Shown here: positions 1-9,231 of the stretch, in pieces
Position numbering within the stretch: the stretch's first letter is position 1
Layout: each line of letters begins with the position of its first letter
Assembly (NCBI RefSeq): GCF_012328925.1
Contig: NZ_JAAXLS010000048.1
Span: 1 to 51,343 of the forward strand
DNA: 51,343 nt
DNA from: Amycolatopsis acididurans
GTDB taxonomy: Bacteria; Actinomycetota; Actinomycetes; Mycobacteriales; Pseudonocardiaceae
Direction: 5' to 3'
The notes under the pieces: model-generated
Seen by the model: the letters and a program-made list of their open reading frames with translations, nothing else
Database searches by the model: none
What the model was told of the DNA's origin: nothing
Position numbers and translations under genes: made by a program

Positions 1-232
1 GGGCGGGGGCGGCGGCCTGCCCGTTGGTCGCGGGGGTCTCCGCCGCCGTGGACTCGCCAGCGGCGGTCTTGCTGTCCGGCTCGTTGTCCGGTGCCTGCGT
101 CGGCTTGAAGTCGGAGAAGAAGTCATGCCAGGCGGCATCTACTGAGGAGGGGTCGGCGAGGAACTGGTCGTACATTTCCTCGACGAGCCACTCGTTGGGG
201 CCGAACTGTGACGCAGGGCTGCTGCTGGACAC
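1..232 (-). CDS. sucA: 2-oxoglutarate dehydrogenase E1 / 2-oxoglutarate decarboxylase, N-terminal fragment (runs off the window)
   Basis: Only the first 77 codons are in the window, read leftwards from a GTG at 232-230 with an AGAGGCGAG ribosome-binding sequence about 10 nt upstream. The N-terminus contains FGPNEWLVEEMY, then DPSSVDAAWHDFF, followed by an Ala/Pro/Glu-rich stretch. This is the small N-terminal segment typical of actinobacterial Kgd/SucA, which precedes a linker and the E2-like catalytic domain. The enzyme carries out ThDP-dependent decarboxylation of 2-oxoglutarate in the TCA cycle and in actinobacteria works with DlaT and Lpd. It is divergent from the FAD oxidase at 533. Identity rests on the N-terminal motif only, because the catalytic part lies outside the window. 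Confidence 0.88.
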   Translation of the reverse strand, partial: MSSSSPASQFGPNEWLVEEMYDQFLADPSSVDAAWHDFFSDFKPTQAPDNEPDSKTAAGESTAAETPATNGQAAAPA

Positions 233-532
233 GGCAGGGACTCGCCTCTAATCCATCTCGATCTTGTTGTCCGGTTAATGCGCCTACCAGGCTAACCCCC
301 CGGCTTGAGCGGTTGTGATCGAAGTGGTGTATCCGCGTTGCATCTGGGTTTGGGATTCCTCACTTGATCGATCCAGGCTCCATTCGGCGCAACTCCGGAC
401 GAAACGCCCTATCCGGGAGAGCCGGCGGAACGGACCTCGCCGAGCAAGACGTGTAGCCGGCGTCTCACCAGGCGGTGACCGCCGCCGCCGGGGGTAAAAC
501 CCCAGGTAGGCTGGTATGCCGGAGGTGGCCCG
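233..532. other. Divergent intergenic region between sucA and a FAD oxidase
   Basis: About 300 bases without a convincing gene; the open frames here are shadows. The rightward side has a TAGGCT -10-like box (507-512) and a GGAGGTGG ribosome-binding sequence (521-528) just before the ATG at 533, but no clear -35. The leftward side has the AGAGG ribosome-binding sequence of sucA. A short inverted repeat GGCGGTGACCGCC lies at 471-483. No strong operator is visible. Confidence 0.4.
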
Positions 533-1903
533 ATGGACCTGGTGGCCGAGCTGCGCCGAGTCGTTCCGCACGACCGGGTGCTGGACGATCCGGACGTGAT
601 CGAGGGATATCTGCAGGATCACGCCGAGTGGGCGCCCTACGCGCAGGCCGTGGCGGTCGTCCGGCCGCGCGACACCGCCGAGGTGCAGGCCGTCGTCCGG
701 CTGGCCGCCGAGCACCGCGTACCGATCGTGCCGCGCGGTGCCGGGACGGGGCTTTCCGGTGGGGCCAACGCCGTCGAGGGCTGCATCATGCTCTCGTTCG
801 AGGCGATGGACCAGGTGCTGGAGATCAACCACGCCGAGCGCTTCGCGGTCGTGCAGCCCGGTGTGGTCAACGACGATCTGCGCGGGGTGTGCGCGGTGGA
901 GAACCTGTGGTATCCGCCCGATCCGGCCAGTGCGCCGTGGTCGACGATCGGCGGGAACATCGCCACCAACGCGGGCGGGCTGTGCTGTGTGAAGTACGGC
1001 GTGACGCGGGATTACGTGCTCGCGCTGGAAGTCGTCACCGGGCGCGGCGACGTGGTGCGGCTCGGGCGGCGCACTGCCAAGGGTGTCGCCGGGTACGACC
1101 TTTGTGGACTGATGGTGGGCTCCGAGGGCACGCTGGGCGTGATCACCGAGGCGACCGTGCGGCTGCGGCCGAAGCGGGACGCGGAACGCACCGTCGCCGG
1201 ATACTTCGACTCGATCGTCGCCGCCGGTGAGGCGGTGAGCGCGGTTTCGGCGTCGGGCGTGATCCCGTCCGCGCTGGAGCTGGTGGACAAGCACTGTCTC
1301 GAAGCGGTCGACGCGTGGAAGAACATGGGCCTGTCCACAGAAGCGAACGTCGTGCTGCTCGGCCGGTGTGACACACCGGGGCGCGCGGGCGACGAAGAGG
1401 CGCGGACGGTGTTGCGCTGCTTCGAGCAAGCCGGGGCGTCGTGGGCGGCGGTCTCGTCGGACGAGCAGGAGGCCGAGGCGCTGTTCGACGCGCGGCGGCT
1501 GGCGTATCCCGCGCTGGAGCGGCTCGGCCCCGTGCTCACCGAGGACGTGTGCGTGCCGAAGGCGCTGGTACCGGAAATGCTGGCCAGGATCGAGAAAACG
1601 GCGGCGCAGCACGACACGCTGATCGCCAACATCGCACACGCCGGCGACGGGAACCTGCACCCGCTGCTGATCACCCCGATCGGCGACGAGGACGCGAAAC
1701 GCCGTGCCCAGGCGGCTTTCGAGGACATCATCGCCGACGCGATCGAACTCGGCGGCACGGTCACCGGCGAGCACGGTGTGGGCCTGCTCAAACGCGGCGG
1801 CCTCCAGCGCGAGGTGAGCCCGGAGGTGCTGGACATGCACCGCGCGGTCAAGCAGGCGCTCGACCCGCTGGGCATCCTGAACCCGGGCAAGATCCTGGCT
1901 TAG
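533..1903 (+). CDS. FAD-linked oxidase, GlcD / D-2-hydroxyacid dehydrogenase family
   Basis: A 456-aa protein of the PCMH-type FAD family (glycolate oxidase GlcD, D-lactate dehydrogenase). The N-terminal FAD domain (about residues 35-215) shows PRGAGTGLSGG and later GGNIATNAGG. The C-terminal FAD-oxidase domain (about 230-455) shows HAGDGNLHP, GTVTGEHGVG and LGILNPGK at the end. These proteins oxidise D-2-hydroxy acids such as glycolate or D-lactate to 2-oxo acids and pass electrons to the respiratory chain or another acceptor; the substrate here cannot be read from sequence. The ATG at 533 has GGAGG 7-12 nt upstream. A paralogue of similar length lies at 41618-43000. It stands alone on its strand next to sucA. 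Confidence 0.85.
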   Translation: MDLVAELRRVVPHDRVLDDPDVIEGYLQDHAEWAPYAQAVAVVRPRDTAEVQAVVRLAAEHRVPIVPRGAGTGLSGGANAVEGCIMLSFEAMDQVLEINHAERFAVVQPGVVNDDLRGVCAVENLWYPPDPASAPWSTIGGNIATNAGGLCCVKYGVTRDYVLALEVVTGRGDVVRLGRRTAKGVAGYDLCGLMVGSEGTLGVITEATVRLRPKRDAERTVAGYFDSIVAAGEAVSAVSASGVIPSALELVDKHCLEAVDAWKNMGLSTEANVVLLGRCDTPGRAGDEEARTVLRCFEQAGASWAAVSSDEQEAEALFDARRLAYPALERLGPVLTEDVCVPKALVPEMLARIEKTAAQHDTLIANIAHAGDGNLHPLLITPIGDEDAKRRAQAAFEDIIADAIELGGTVTGEHGVGLLKRGGLQREVSPEVLDMHRAVKQALDPLGILNPGKILA

Positions 1904-1953
1904 CGGGCAGTTCGGCCACGTTGCGTCACCGCGATCGTCCCCCGAACACCTGC

Positions 1954-1982
1954 TTGTCACCGGCTGCGCCCTCGGTCACGAT
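1954..1982 (+). promoter_or_regulatory. Candidate promoter of the SDR gene at 1991
   Basis: TTGTCA at 1954-1959, a 17-bp spacer and CACGAT at 1977-1982. The start codon follows 8 nt after the -10 box and no ribosome-binding sequence is evident, so the transcript may be leaderless or nearly so. The -10 box keeps only the key A and T. Confidence 0.35.
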
Positions 1983-1990
1983 GGGTAGCC

Positions 1991-2881
1991 ATGGTCGCCT
2001 GGAGCGAGTCCGACATCGGTGATCTCACCGGCAAGATCGCCGTCGTGACCGGAGCCAACGGCGGCCTCGGGATGCAGACCACCCGCATGCTCACCGAACA
2101 CGGCGCGAAGGTGATCATGGCCGTTCGCGACCCGGCCAAGGCCGAGGCCGCACGCGGAGACCTGGCCGCGGACATCCTCCGGCTCGATCTCGCCGATCAG
2201 TCGAGCGTCGCGAAATTCGCCGGCGAGACCGCCGCCCGTTACGACCGGCTCGATCTGCTCATCAACAACGCGGGCGTCGCGATGGTCAACCCGACGCCGA
2301 CCGTGGACGGGTTCGAACCGCATCTCGGGGTCAACCACCTCGGGCACATGGCACTCGCGGTGCGGCTGCTGCCCATGCTGGTGTCCACAAAGGACTCGCG
2401 GATTGTGACGATCACGAGCGTCTCGCACCACCTCGCCCGGTTGCGGCTGGACGACCTCAACGGCGTCACCAACCGTTACGAGGCCTACTTCCACTCCAAG
2501 CTCGCGAACATGACGTTCACCGTCGAACTCGCCCGCCGCCTCGCCGCGGCCGGGCACTCGACGCGCGCGCTGGCAAGCGATCCCGGCATAGCCCGCACCA
2601 TGCTGGCCCGCACCGACACGAGCCGGATCATGCGGACGACCGCCATCGTCACCCCGTACCTGGTGCCCACCCAGTCGGCCGCGCACGGCGCCCTGCCCAC
2701 CCTGCGTGCCGCGGTCGACCCGGACTCCCGCGGCGGGCAGCTGTACTCGCCGCGCTTCCTCGTCGTCGGGCCGCCGGTCCGCACGCGACCCAGCCGCCGT
2801 GCCCTCGACCCCGAGGCCGGCCGCAGGCTGTGGGAGCTGAGCCTGGACCTGTTGCGGCTCAACGAACCTGACGTGCTCTAG
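1991..2881 (+). CDS. Short-chain dehydrogenase/reductase (retinol-dehydrogenase-like)
   Basis: A 296-aa NAD(P)-dependent SDR. The cofactor loop TGANGGLG is at residues 17-24, NNAG is near residue 90, and the catalytic motif is YFHSK (YxxxK) with an upstream TSVSHH serine region. The arrangement resembles the retinol dehydrogenase / light-dependent protochlorophyllide reductase-like branch, whose members reduce or oxidise varied ketones and alcohols; the substrate is unknown. It is probably monocistronic: it lies 87 nt after the FAD oxidase with its own weak promoter, and 86 nt before the next gene. An alternative ATG at 1980 is out of frame. Confidence 0.85.
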   Translation: MVAWSESDIGDLTGKIAVVTGANGGLGMQTTRMLTEHGAKVIMAVRDPAKAEAARGDLAADILRLDLADQSSVAKFAGETAARYDRLDLLINNAGVAMVNPTPTVDGFEPHLGVNHLGHMALAVRLLPMLVSTKDSRIVTITSVSHHLARLRLDDLNGVTNRYEAYFHSKLANMTFTVELARRLAAAGHSTRALASDPGIARTMLARTDTSRIMRTTAIVTPYLVPTQSAAHGALPTLRAAVDPDSRGGQLYSPRFLVVGPPVRTRPSRRALDPEAGRRLWELSLDLLRLNEPDVL

Positions 2882-2967
2882 GCCGAACGGCCCAATTCTC
2901 GCGTCGGCGACCGGCTATTTACCGCATTACGCGTTTTCGGCGGACAAGAGCCGATTATCTTCAGCTC

Positions 2968-4581
2968 GTGCGGTCACTTGAGTACCTCGCTGCGCCCGCC
3001 GTTTTCGGCGATATCACCACGATCGTCGGTACGGTCACCGCGTTGTGCGCCGCCTTGACCGCGGTGTCCACAGTGGTGGTCAAGCTCCGGACGCGGCGGC
3101 GCCGATACCGGGCCCAGCAGCTCAAAGCGAGCTGGAACGTCAGCTCCGAGGCCGCGGACACCGGTGCGTTCCTGTCCAACCGGTCCGCGTTCGACTACGA
3201 GGACGTGCGGCTCACCGTGTCCTGCGGGGCACCCGGGCGGCAGGCCTGCCAGCCGGTCGGCCTGTTGCCCGCCGAGAGCAAGCATCTCTGGCCGAGCGCG
3301 TCGGTACACGAGCAGATAGGCTCTCCGCAGGTCGATGGGGAGTCGCATGACAATCAGCCACACAGGGTTCAGGTCACGTTCCGCACGGACGCCGGGTACT
3401 GGCACCTCGGCGACAAAGGGGTCGAGCGCGTGCGCTCGCTGGTGATCTGGGCCGAACGCAACCGGGCCGAGACGCTGCGGCGGTACTTCGGCCATCGCAG
3501 CGCGTTCCGCAAGGGCTATTCCGTCGCGGTCACGGTCGAGCCCTTCGAGCGCACCGAGGAACTGGAACACGCCTTCACCCACCTCGCCGCCACGGGGGAG
3601 CCGCTGCGCGGGTTCCAGGTGCCGGACGTGGTGGCGGGCCCGCACGACTGGATCGGCCGTGTCGCGCGTGAGCGGTCGGTGGAGCCGCCCTTGCTCGACC
3701 CGGCGAAGCTGCCGGAGATCTCGCCGGTCGCGCGGGCGGCGCTCAGCCGGAACGGCCGGATGTACGCGATTCCGTACGTGTTCGACAGCGTCGCACTGAT
3801 CCGCAACGACGCGCTGGCCGGCGGCCCCATGCCGGCCACCTTCGGTGACGTCGTCTCCGCCGGGGTGGCGTTGCAGGTCGGCGCGCCGGACGACACGGGC
3901 AACGCCGGCGACCCCTACCACATGTGGCCGCTGTTCTCGAGTCTCGGCGGTTCGTTCTTCGGCCTGGGGGACAAGCGTTTCGAGGACATCGCGAGATGGC
4001 GAGAGTCCTTTGTGGATGCTTTCGTGCGACTGGGCAAGCTGGGCCTGGATCCACGCGTCGGCCGCGCCGAGGCGCTGGAGTCCTTTCTCGAGGGCAAGGT
4101 GCCCTACCTGGTCTGCTCCTCCCGCGCGCTTCGCGCGATCAAGGAGAAGCGTCTCGACGTGACGGTCGGCGCCGTGCCACCGGCCGGGGAACGTCCCGCG
4201 CGTCCGCTGGTTTCGGTCTACGGGCTGTTCATCTACGAGAACGCGCCGAACCTCTCGGCCGCGCGTGAGCTGGTGGCGAGCTACCTCGCGTCGCCCAAGG
4301 CCGGACAGGAGCTCAACCGGTACCAGCAGCTCGTGCCAGTGCAGGAGGAGGCCATGTCGACGGTCGCGGAGGCGGACCCGGTGCTGCGGCCCTATGTCGA
4401 GCAGTGCCGCGCGGGAATGGTCATGCCCTCGTATCCGGAGATGCGGGAGGCGTGGCAGCTGATCGGCCGCACGGAGTACCAGATCCTCAGCGGTACCGGC
4501 GATGCCCCTGAGGTCGCGAGCAAGGCGGCCGACGAGGGCTGGGAACTACTGCGCGAGGCCCGCGAAGCACAGGCAGGCTAG
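2968..4581 (+). CDS. Membrane-anchored protein with a solute-binding-protein-like C-terminal domain
   Basis: A 537-aa protein. Residues roughly 12-38 form one hydrophobic segment followed by RTRRRRYR, so it is probably anchored with the positive side in the cytoplasm. Residues about 50-170 form a domain I do not recognise. From about residue 175 to the end it resembles family-1 extracellular solute-binding proteins: a YAIPYVFDSVALIRNDAL-type stretch, SYLASPKAGQELNRY and MPSYPEMREAW. There is no signal peptidase or lipobox motif and no transporter permease beside it. The GTG start has no ribosome-binding sequence, but TATCTT lies at 2956-2961, 6 nt upstream, which suggests a leaderless mRNA. 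If the topology is right the binding domain could face the cytoplasm, which would be unusual; the orientation is uncertain. Confidence 0.65.
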   Translation: MRSLEYLAAPAVFGDITTIVGTVTALCAALTAVSTVVVKLRTRRRRYRAQQLKASWNVSSEAADTGAFLSNRSAFDYEDVRLTVSCGAPGRQACQPVGLLPAESKHLWPSASVHEQIGSPQVDGESHDNQPHRVQVTFRTDAGYWHLGDKGVERVRSLVIWAERNRAETLRRYFGHRSAFRKGYSVAVTVEPFERTEELEHAFTHLAATGEPLRGFQVPDVVAGPHDWIGRVARERSVEPPLLDPAKLPEISPVARAALSRNGRMYAIPYVFDSVALIRNDALAGGPMPATFGDVVSAGVALQVGAPDDTGNAGDPYHMWPLFSSLGGSFFGLGDKRFEDIARWRESFVDAFVRLGKLGLDPRVGRAEALESFLEGKVPYLVCSSRALRAIKEKRLDVTVGAVPPAGERPARPLVSVYGLFIYENAPNLSAARELVASYLASPKAGQELNRYQQLVPVQEEAMSTVAEADPVLRPYVEQCRAGMVMPSYPEMREAWQLIGRTEYQILSGTGDAPEVASKAADEGWELLREAREAQAG

Positions 4582-4598
4582 CCGGACCGGCCCTGGCC

Positions 4599-7500
4599 TC
4601 AATCGGTCTCCTGCCTGCCCGTTCGCCACAGTTCGGCGTAGTGACCGTTGGCCGCCAGTAGCTCCGCGTGCGGTCCCTGTTCGATGATGCGGCCGTGGTC
4701 CAGCACCACGATGCGGTCGGCGCGGGCGGCCGTGGCCAGCCGGTGCGCGACGACGAACGTGGTGCGGCGGTTGGTCAGGCTCTCCGTGGCCTGCAGGACC
4801 GCCGCCTCCGTCGACGGGTCGAGTGCGGCCGTCGCCTCGTCCAGCAGCAGCACATCCGGCTTCACCAGCTCCGCCCGCGCGAGCGCGACCAGTTGCCGCT
4901 GCCCGGCCGAGAGCGAACGACCGCGTTCGCCCACCTGTTGCCGGAAACCCGAAGGCAGCGCGGCGACCCCGTCGAGCGCGCCGACCGCGCGCACGGCGGC
5001 TTCGACCTCCGCGTCGCCGGCATCCGGATCGCCGTAACGCACGTTGTCGGCGACCGTGCCGGAGAACAGGTGCGCTTCCTGCGGAACCACACCCATCCGG
5101 TGCCGCAGGCCGGGCAGGTCGTAGTTCCGCACGTCCACGCCGTCGATGCTGACCTTCCCGCCGGTCGCGTCGTAGAAGCGTGCCACGAGCTTGACCACCG
5201 TCGACTTGCCGGCACCGGTCGCGCCGACCAGCGCCACCGTCTCGCCGGGCACGACCTTGAGTGAAATGTCGTTCAGCGCCAGGGAATCCGAACCGGAATA
5301 CGCGAAGTCCACGGCGTCGAAGGCCACCTCGCCGGACAGCTTCGCGGGCACCTCGACGGGATTGGTGGCCGCAGGCACGGTCGTCGGCGTACGGAGCAGG
5401 TCGGCGATGCGCCGCAGGCCGACCTTCGCCTGCTGGTACCCGTCGAAGACCGAGGACAGTTGCTGGATCGGCGAGAAGAACAGGTTCAGGTACAACAGGA
5501 ACGCCAGCAGCACACCGACCGCGAGCGTCCCGTTCGCGACCCGGTTCGAGCCCACCAACAGCACCACGGCCTCGGCGACACCGGAAAGCATTGTCACGAA
5601 GGGAAAGTACGTCGCGACATAGCGCTGCGCCCGCAGCCGGGAACGCCGGTAGGCATCGCTGCGCGAGGCGAACCGCTCCGCCGAAATCTCCTCCCGGCTG
5701 TAGGCCTGCGCGACCCGCAGACCGCTGACGTTCTCCTGCATGTCGGCGTTGACCACGCTGACCCGCTCGCGTGCCTCGTTGTAGGCGGCCGAGGCCAGAC
5801 GCCGGAAGATCACCGTCGCGACGACCAGCACCGGCAGCACCGAAAGTGCGTACAGGGCAAGGGAAACGTCGGTGAACAACAGCGCGCCCGAAATGCCGAG
5901 CAGGGTCAGTGCGCTGATCACCGCCTGCGCCAGCCCGGTCTGCAGGAACGTCGACAGCGCGTCGACGTCCGTGGTCATCCGGGTCATGATCTTGCCGGAC
6001 AGTTCGCTCTCGTAGTAGTCGAGGCCGAGTCGCTGCAGATGGGCGTAGCTGCGCACCCGTAGCGAGTACAGCACCGACTCGCCCGCGCGCGCCGTCACCC
6101 TGGTCTGAAAGAAGATGACCACCCAGTCCAGCAGGATCAGCGCCGCGCCGATCCCGGCCGTCAGCCACACCACCGCCTCCACACCGGGCCGCACCCCGTG
6201 GTCGACACCCTGCTGGTACAGCGCGGGCAACGCGATCGAGGCCACCGCGTCCAGCCCGACCAGCACTATCACCGACGTCAGCAGCAGCCGCACCGGTCGC
6301 AGCAGCCGGCCGAGCTGGAAACGCGGATCCGGTGCGGTGACGTCGCCCATGCCCTCCGGGCTGTCGGTCGCGGGCGGCAGTTTCCGCACGCCCTCGAGGA
6401 GTTCCTCGGTCGGCGGCGCATCCAGCGAAGCGGCGCCGCGTGCGGCCATCGCCGGGGCCGCACTCCGCTGCGCCGGAACGGCTTCCTCCGCGACGTCCGG
6501 CCACAGCTCGGGCGTGATCCCGTCGGGCCGCATCTCGCAGTCGCACTTCGTCGCTTCCTCGACACCCTCGCCGGGCCCGGCGACCAGCTCGCGGAACAGC
6601 CGGCAGCGTTCCTCCAGCTCCGCGGCGGTGCCGACGTCGACAACCCGCCCCGAGTCGAGCACCGCGATCCGGTCGGCGAGTGCCAGCGTGGAGCGCCGGT
6701 GCGCGATCAGCAGCGTGGTGCGGGTCGCCGTGACGGTGCGCAGCGTCTCGTAGATCGCGGCCTCGGTGACCGTGTCGACCGCCGAGGTGGCGTCGTCGAG
6801 AATCAGCACGCGCGGATCGGTGAGCAGCGCCCGCGCCAGGCCCAGCCGCTGCCGCTGCCCACCGGAGAGGGTCAGGCCGCGCTCGCCGACCATCGTGTCG
6901 TAGCCCTCGGACAGCTCCGAGATGAACTCGTGTGCCTCGGCGGCCTTCGCGGCGGCGACGATCTCCTCCTCGCTCGCGTCCGGTCTGCCGTAGGCGATGT
7001 TCTCGCGAATCGACGTGGAGAACAGGAACGCTTCCTCGAACACCACACCGATCGCCTTGCGCAGCTCGGCCAGCCGCACCTCACGCACATCCTTGCCGCC
7101 GACCCGCACCGAACCGTCGTGCACGTCGTAGAAGCGGGGCAGCAGCAAGGAAATCGTGGACTTCCCCGAACCCGCGGTGCCGACCAGCGCGAGCGTTTCG
7201 CCCGGTTTCGCCTCCAGCGAAAGACCGTTCAGCACCGGTTCCGTCCGGGTGTAGCCGAAACGCACGTCGTCCAGCCGCACGGAAAGCGGCCCCTCGGGCA
7301 GCGGGCCCGCGTCCGGCGCGTCACGCACCTCCGGCTGCGCGTCGACCAGTTCGTACACCCGGTCCGCGCCCGCACGGGTCAGCTGCGCCTGCACCACCAG
7401 CGACGAGAGCATCCGCGCCGGGCCGACCAGACCGGAGACGTAGCTGGCGAACGCGAGGAAGGTGCCGAGACTGACCTCGCCCCGCAGCGCGAGGATCCCG

Positions 7501-8312
7501 CCGACCGCCAGCACCGCGACCTGCCCCGCCGCGGGCAGCGCCGACGTGGTCGCCGTCGGGATCGCCGACAGCCGCGCCGCCCGCAACCGTTCCGCGAACA
7601 GCCGCTTCGCCGCCTTCTCCAGCCGGGCGACCTCGCGCGCCTCCTGGCCGAAGCCCTTGACCACGCGGACCCCGGTGACCGTCTCCTCGACGTGCTGTGC
7701 GAGGTCCGCGGCACGCTGCTGCGCCGACCAGGTCGCCGGGAACAGCCGCTTGCGTGCCGCGCCCGCGACGATCGCCACGGCCGGGACGACGACCAGTGCG
7801 ATCACCGTCAGCAGCGGCGACATCCACAGCATCGCGGCCAGCGAGAACAACGCGAAGAACACCGACCCCGCCGACAGCGGGGTCATCATCAGCAGCGACA
7901 CGACCAGCTGCAGGTCGGTGATGGCCCGCGACACGATCTGGCCGGTGCGCAGCGAGTCCTGCTTGCCGCCGTCCAGCCGCGAGACCGCGTTGAACACCGC
8001 CTGCCGCAGGTCGTGCTGCACGTCCAGGGCGAGCCGCCCACCGAAGTAGCGCCGCACGAACGCGGTGGCGAACATCAGCACCTGCACCGCGACGAGACCG
8101 CCGGCGAGCAGGCCGAGCCGTGCCGTGGTCCCCGCCACCGCGTCGTCGACGGCGGAGCGGGTCAGCAGCGGCGACACCGCCTGGAGCCCGACGCTCAGCA
8201 CCGCGGCGGCGAGCGACAGCACAACGAGAACCGGGTGCCGCCAGCAGGCGGCACCCAGTCTGCGAATCCAGCCGGTATGCGGTTGCACGGTGGTGGTGGG
8301 TGCGGCAGTCAC
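4599..8312 (-). CDS. Fused full-length ABC exporter (TMD-NBD-TMD-NBD), Rv0194-like, with one degenerate ATP site
   Basis: A 1237-aa protein made of two type-IV exporter halves joined by a linker (about residues 598-690, containing CDC). NBD1 has Walker A GTAGSGKST (K384), signature LSGGQ (482-486) and Walker B LILDD, with Asp507 in place of the catalytic Glu and Glu426 in place of the Q-loop Gln. NBD2 has GATGAGKST (K1036), Q1078, LSAGQ (1134-1138) and LLLDE (E1159). Both H-loop His are present (AHR in each half). The layout and length match mycobacterial Rv0194, a multidrug exporter; the substrate is not deducible. The GTG at 8312 lacks a ribosome-binding sequence but has TAGCCT (8324-8319) 6 nt before it. 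It lies 34 nt downstream of the permease gene, so it may also be read from that operon. Confidence 0.93.
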   Translation of the reverse strand: MTAAPTTTVQPHTGWIRRLGAACWRHPVLVVLSLAAAVLSVGLQAVSPLLTRSAVDDAVAGTTARLGLLAGGLVAVQVLMFATAFVRRYFGGRLALDVQHDLRQAVFNAVSRLDGGKQDSLRTGQIVSRAITDLQLVVSLLMMTPLSAGSVFFALFSLAAMLWMSPLLTVIALVVVPAVAIVAGAARKRLFPATWSAQQRAADLAQHVEETVTGVRVVKGFGQEAREVARLEKAAKRLFAERLRAARLSAIPTATTSALPAAGQVAVLAVGGILALRGEVSLGTFLAFASYVSGLVGPARMLSSLVVQAQLTRAGADRVYELVDAQPEVRDAPDAGPLPEGPLSVRLDDVRFGYTRTEPVLNGLSLEAKPGETLALVGTAGSGKSTISLLLPRFYDVHDGSVRVGGKDVREVRLAELRKAIGVVFEEAFLFSTSIRENIAYGRPDASEEEIVAAAKAAEAHEFISELSEGYDTMVGERGLTLSGGQRQRLGLARALLTDPRVLILDDATSAVDTVTEAAIYETLRTVTATRTTLLIAHRRSTLALADRIAVLDSGRVVDVGTAAELEERCRLFRELVAGPGEGVEEATKCDCEMRPDGITPELWPDVAEEAVPAQRSAAPAMAARGAASLDAPPTEELLEGVRKLPPATDSPEGMGDVTAPDPRFQLGRLLRPVRLLLTSVIVLVGLDAVASIALPALYQQGVDHGVRPGVEAVVWLTAGIGAALILLDWVVIFFQTRVTARAGESVLYSLRVRSYAHLQRLGLDYYESELSGKIMTRMTTDVDALSTFLQTGLAQAVISALTLLGISGALLFTDVSLALYALSVLPVLVVATVIFRRLASAAYNEARERVSVVNADMQENVSGLRVAQAYSREEISAERFASRSDAYRRSRLRAQRYVATYFPFVTMLSGVAEAVVLLVGSNRVANGTLAVGVLLAFLLYLNLFFSPIQQLSSVFDGYQQAKVGLRRIADLLRTPTTVPAATNPVEVPAKLSGEVAFDAVDFAYSGSDSLALNDISLKVVPGETVALVGATGAGKSTVVKLVARFYDATGGKVSIDGVDVRNYDLPGLRHRMGVVPQEAHLFSGTVADNVRYGDPDAGDAEVEAAVRAVGALDGVAALPSGFRQQVGERGRSLSAGQRQLVALARAELVKPDVLLLDEATAALDPSTEAAVLQATESLTNRRTTFVVAHRLATAARADRIVVLDHGRIIEQGPHAELLAANGHYAELWRTGRQETD

Positions 8313-8346
8313 ACAGCCAGGCTATGCCGCACCACCGACAAACTGC

Positions 8347-9231
8347 TCAGGTGATGTCGCGACGCTGGTTGGAGATCCAGCCTCCGACGAAGAAGACCAT
8401 GGTCCAGGCCAGGAACACCAGCGCCGAGGCCCACCACGAGAACGCACCCGGCGCACCGGCCACGTACTGCAGCGTCCACTGTGTCTCCTGATCCAGCCCG
8501 GGCACCTTCACCCCGGCCGCGCCGAACGCCTGCGCACCGATCGCGCCCACGATGCCGTTCATCGTGCCGTTCGGCAGCACCCCGCCGAGCCAGTCGACGT
8601 GCCACAGCCCGTAGAACAGCAGCACCAGCACGTTCTCCACGATCAGCAGGTAGATCGTCAGCGTGATGACGCTGCCGACCACGCTGTTCCACACCGCGCC
8701 GACACCGATGCCGAACAAGGTGGCCAGGATCCCGGCCAGCACGGCCGCCCCGACGACGCCGAGCCACTGGCCCGCGGTCGGCAGCCGCTCGCTGTTCACC
8801 GTCAGGACGATGCCCAGGCTCGACGCCGCGGCCACGATCAGGCCGTAGATCGCGCCCCAGATCGAGTAGGTGATCATCTTCGCGCTCAGCACGGACACCC
8901 GGTTCGGCGCCGTGAGGAACGTCGTGGTGATCGTCTTCTTGCTGTACTCGCCGGCGAGCGCGAACACCCCGAAGATCACCGGAAACGTCAGGCCGATGTT
9001 GATGCCGTGCCCGATCGCAAGGAGGCCCATCGGCAGATTGCCGGTCGAGATGCCCAGCGCCTCCGCGATCAACTGTGTCTCGCGGCTGCTCAGCACGTCG
9101 CCCACCTTGTTGGCGAACGCGCCCCAGCCCAGCGCGAAACCGAACGCGAAGACGACCGCAGGGATCATCAGACCCCACCAGCTCTTGGTGGTCAGCGTCT
9201 TGCGGAACTCCGCGTTGATCAACCTGCCCAT
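8347..9231 (-). CDS. ABC-2 type transporter permease
   Basis: A 294-aa membrane protein with about six hydrophobic segments, two of them long paired stretches and one close to the C-terminus, typical of ABC-2 permeases that partner a cytoplasmic ATPase. The start is placed at the ATG 9231-9229 because it overlaps the upstream ATPase stop as TGATG, a normal translational coupling; an upstream in-frame ATG at 9249 would sit inside the ATPase gene. With the ATPase it forms an export or membrane-remodelling transporter of unknown substrate. The charged N-terminus (INAEFRKTLTTKSWW) is typical of this family. Confidence 0.88.
   Translation of the reverse strand: MGRLINAEFRKTLTTKSWWGLMIPAVVFAFGFALGWGAFANKVGDVLSSRETQLIAEALGISTGNLPMGLLAIGHGINIGLTFPVIFGVFALAGEYSKKTITTTFLTAPNRVSVLSAKMITYSIWGAIYGLIVAAASSLGIVLTVNSERLPTAGQWLGVVGAAVLAGILATLFGIGVGAVWNSVVGSVITLTIYLLIVENVLVLLFYGLWHVDWLGGVLPNGTMNGIVGAIGAQAFGAAGVKVPGLDQETQWTLQYVAGAPGAFSWWASALVFLAWTMVFFVGGWISNQRRDIT

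Noticed and set aside
284..1960. 558-codon minus-strand open frame
   Set aside because: It runs antisense to the GlcD-like gene, is Arg/His-rich without any family motif and is a product of high third-position GC.
6198..8354. 718-codon plus-strand open frame across the ABC exporter
   Set aside because: Antisense to a gene with clear Walker and signature motifs; composition is low-complexity Arg/Gln/His.
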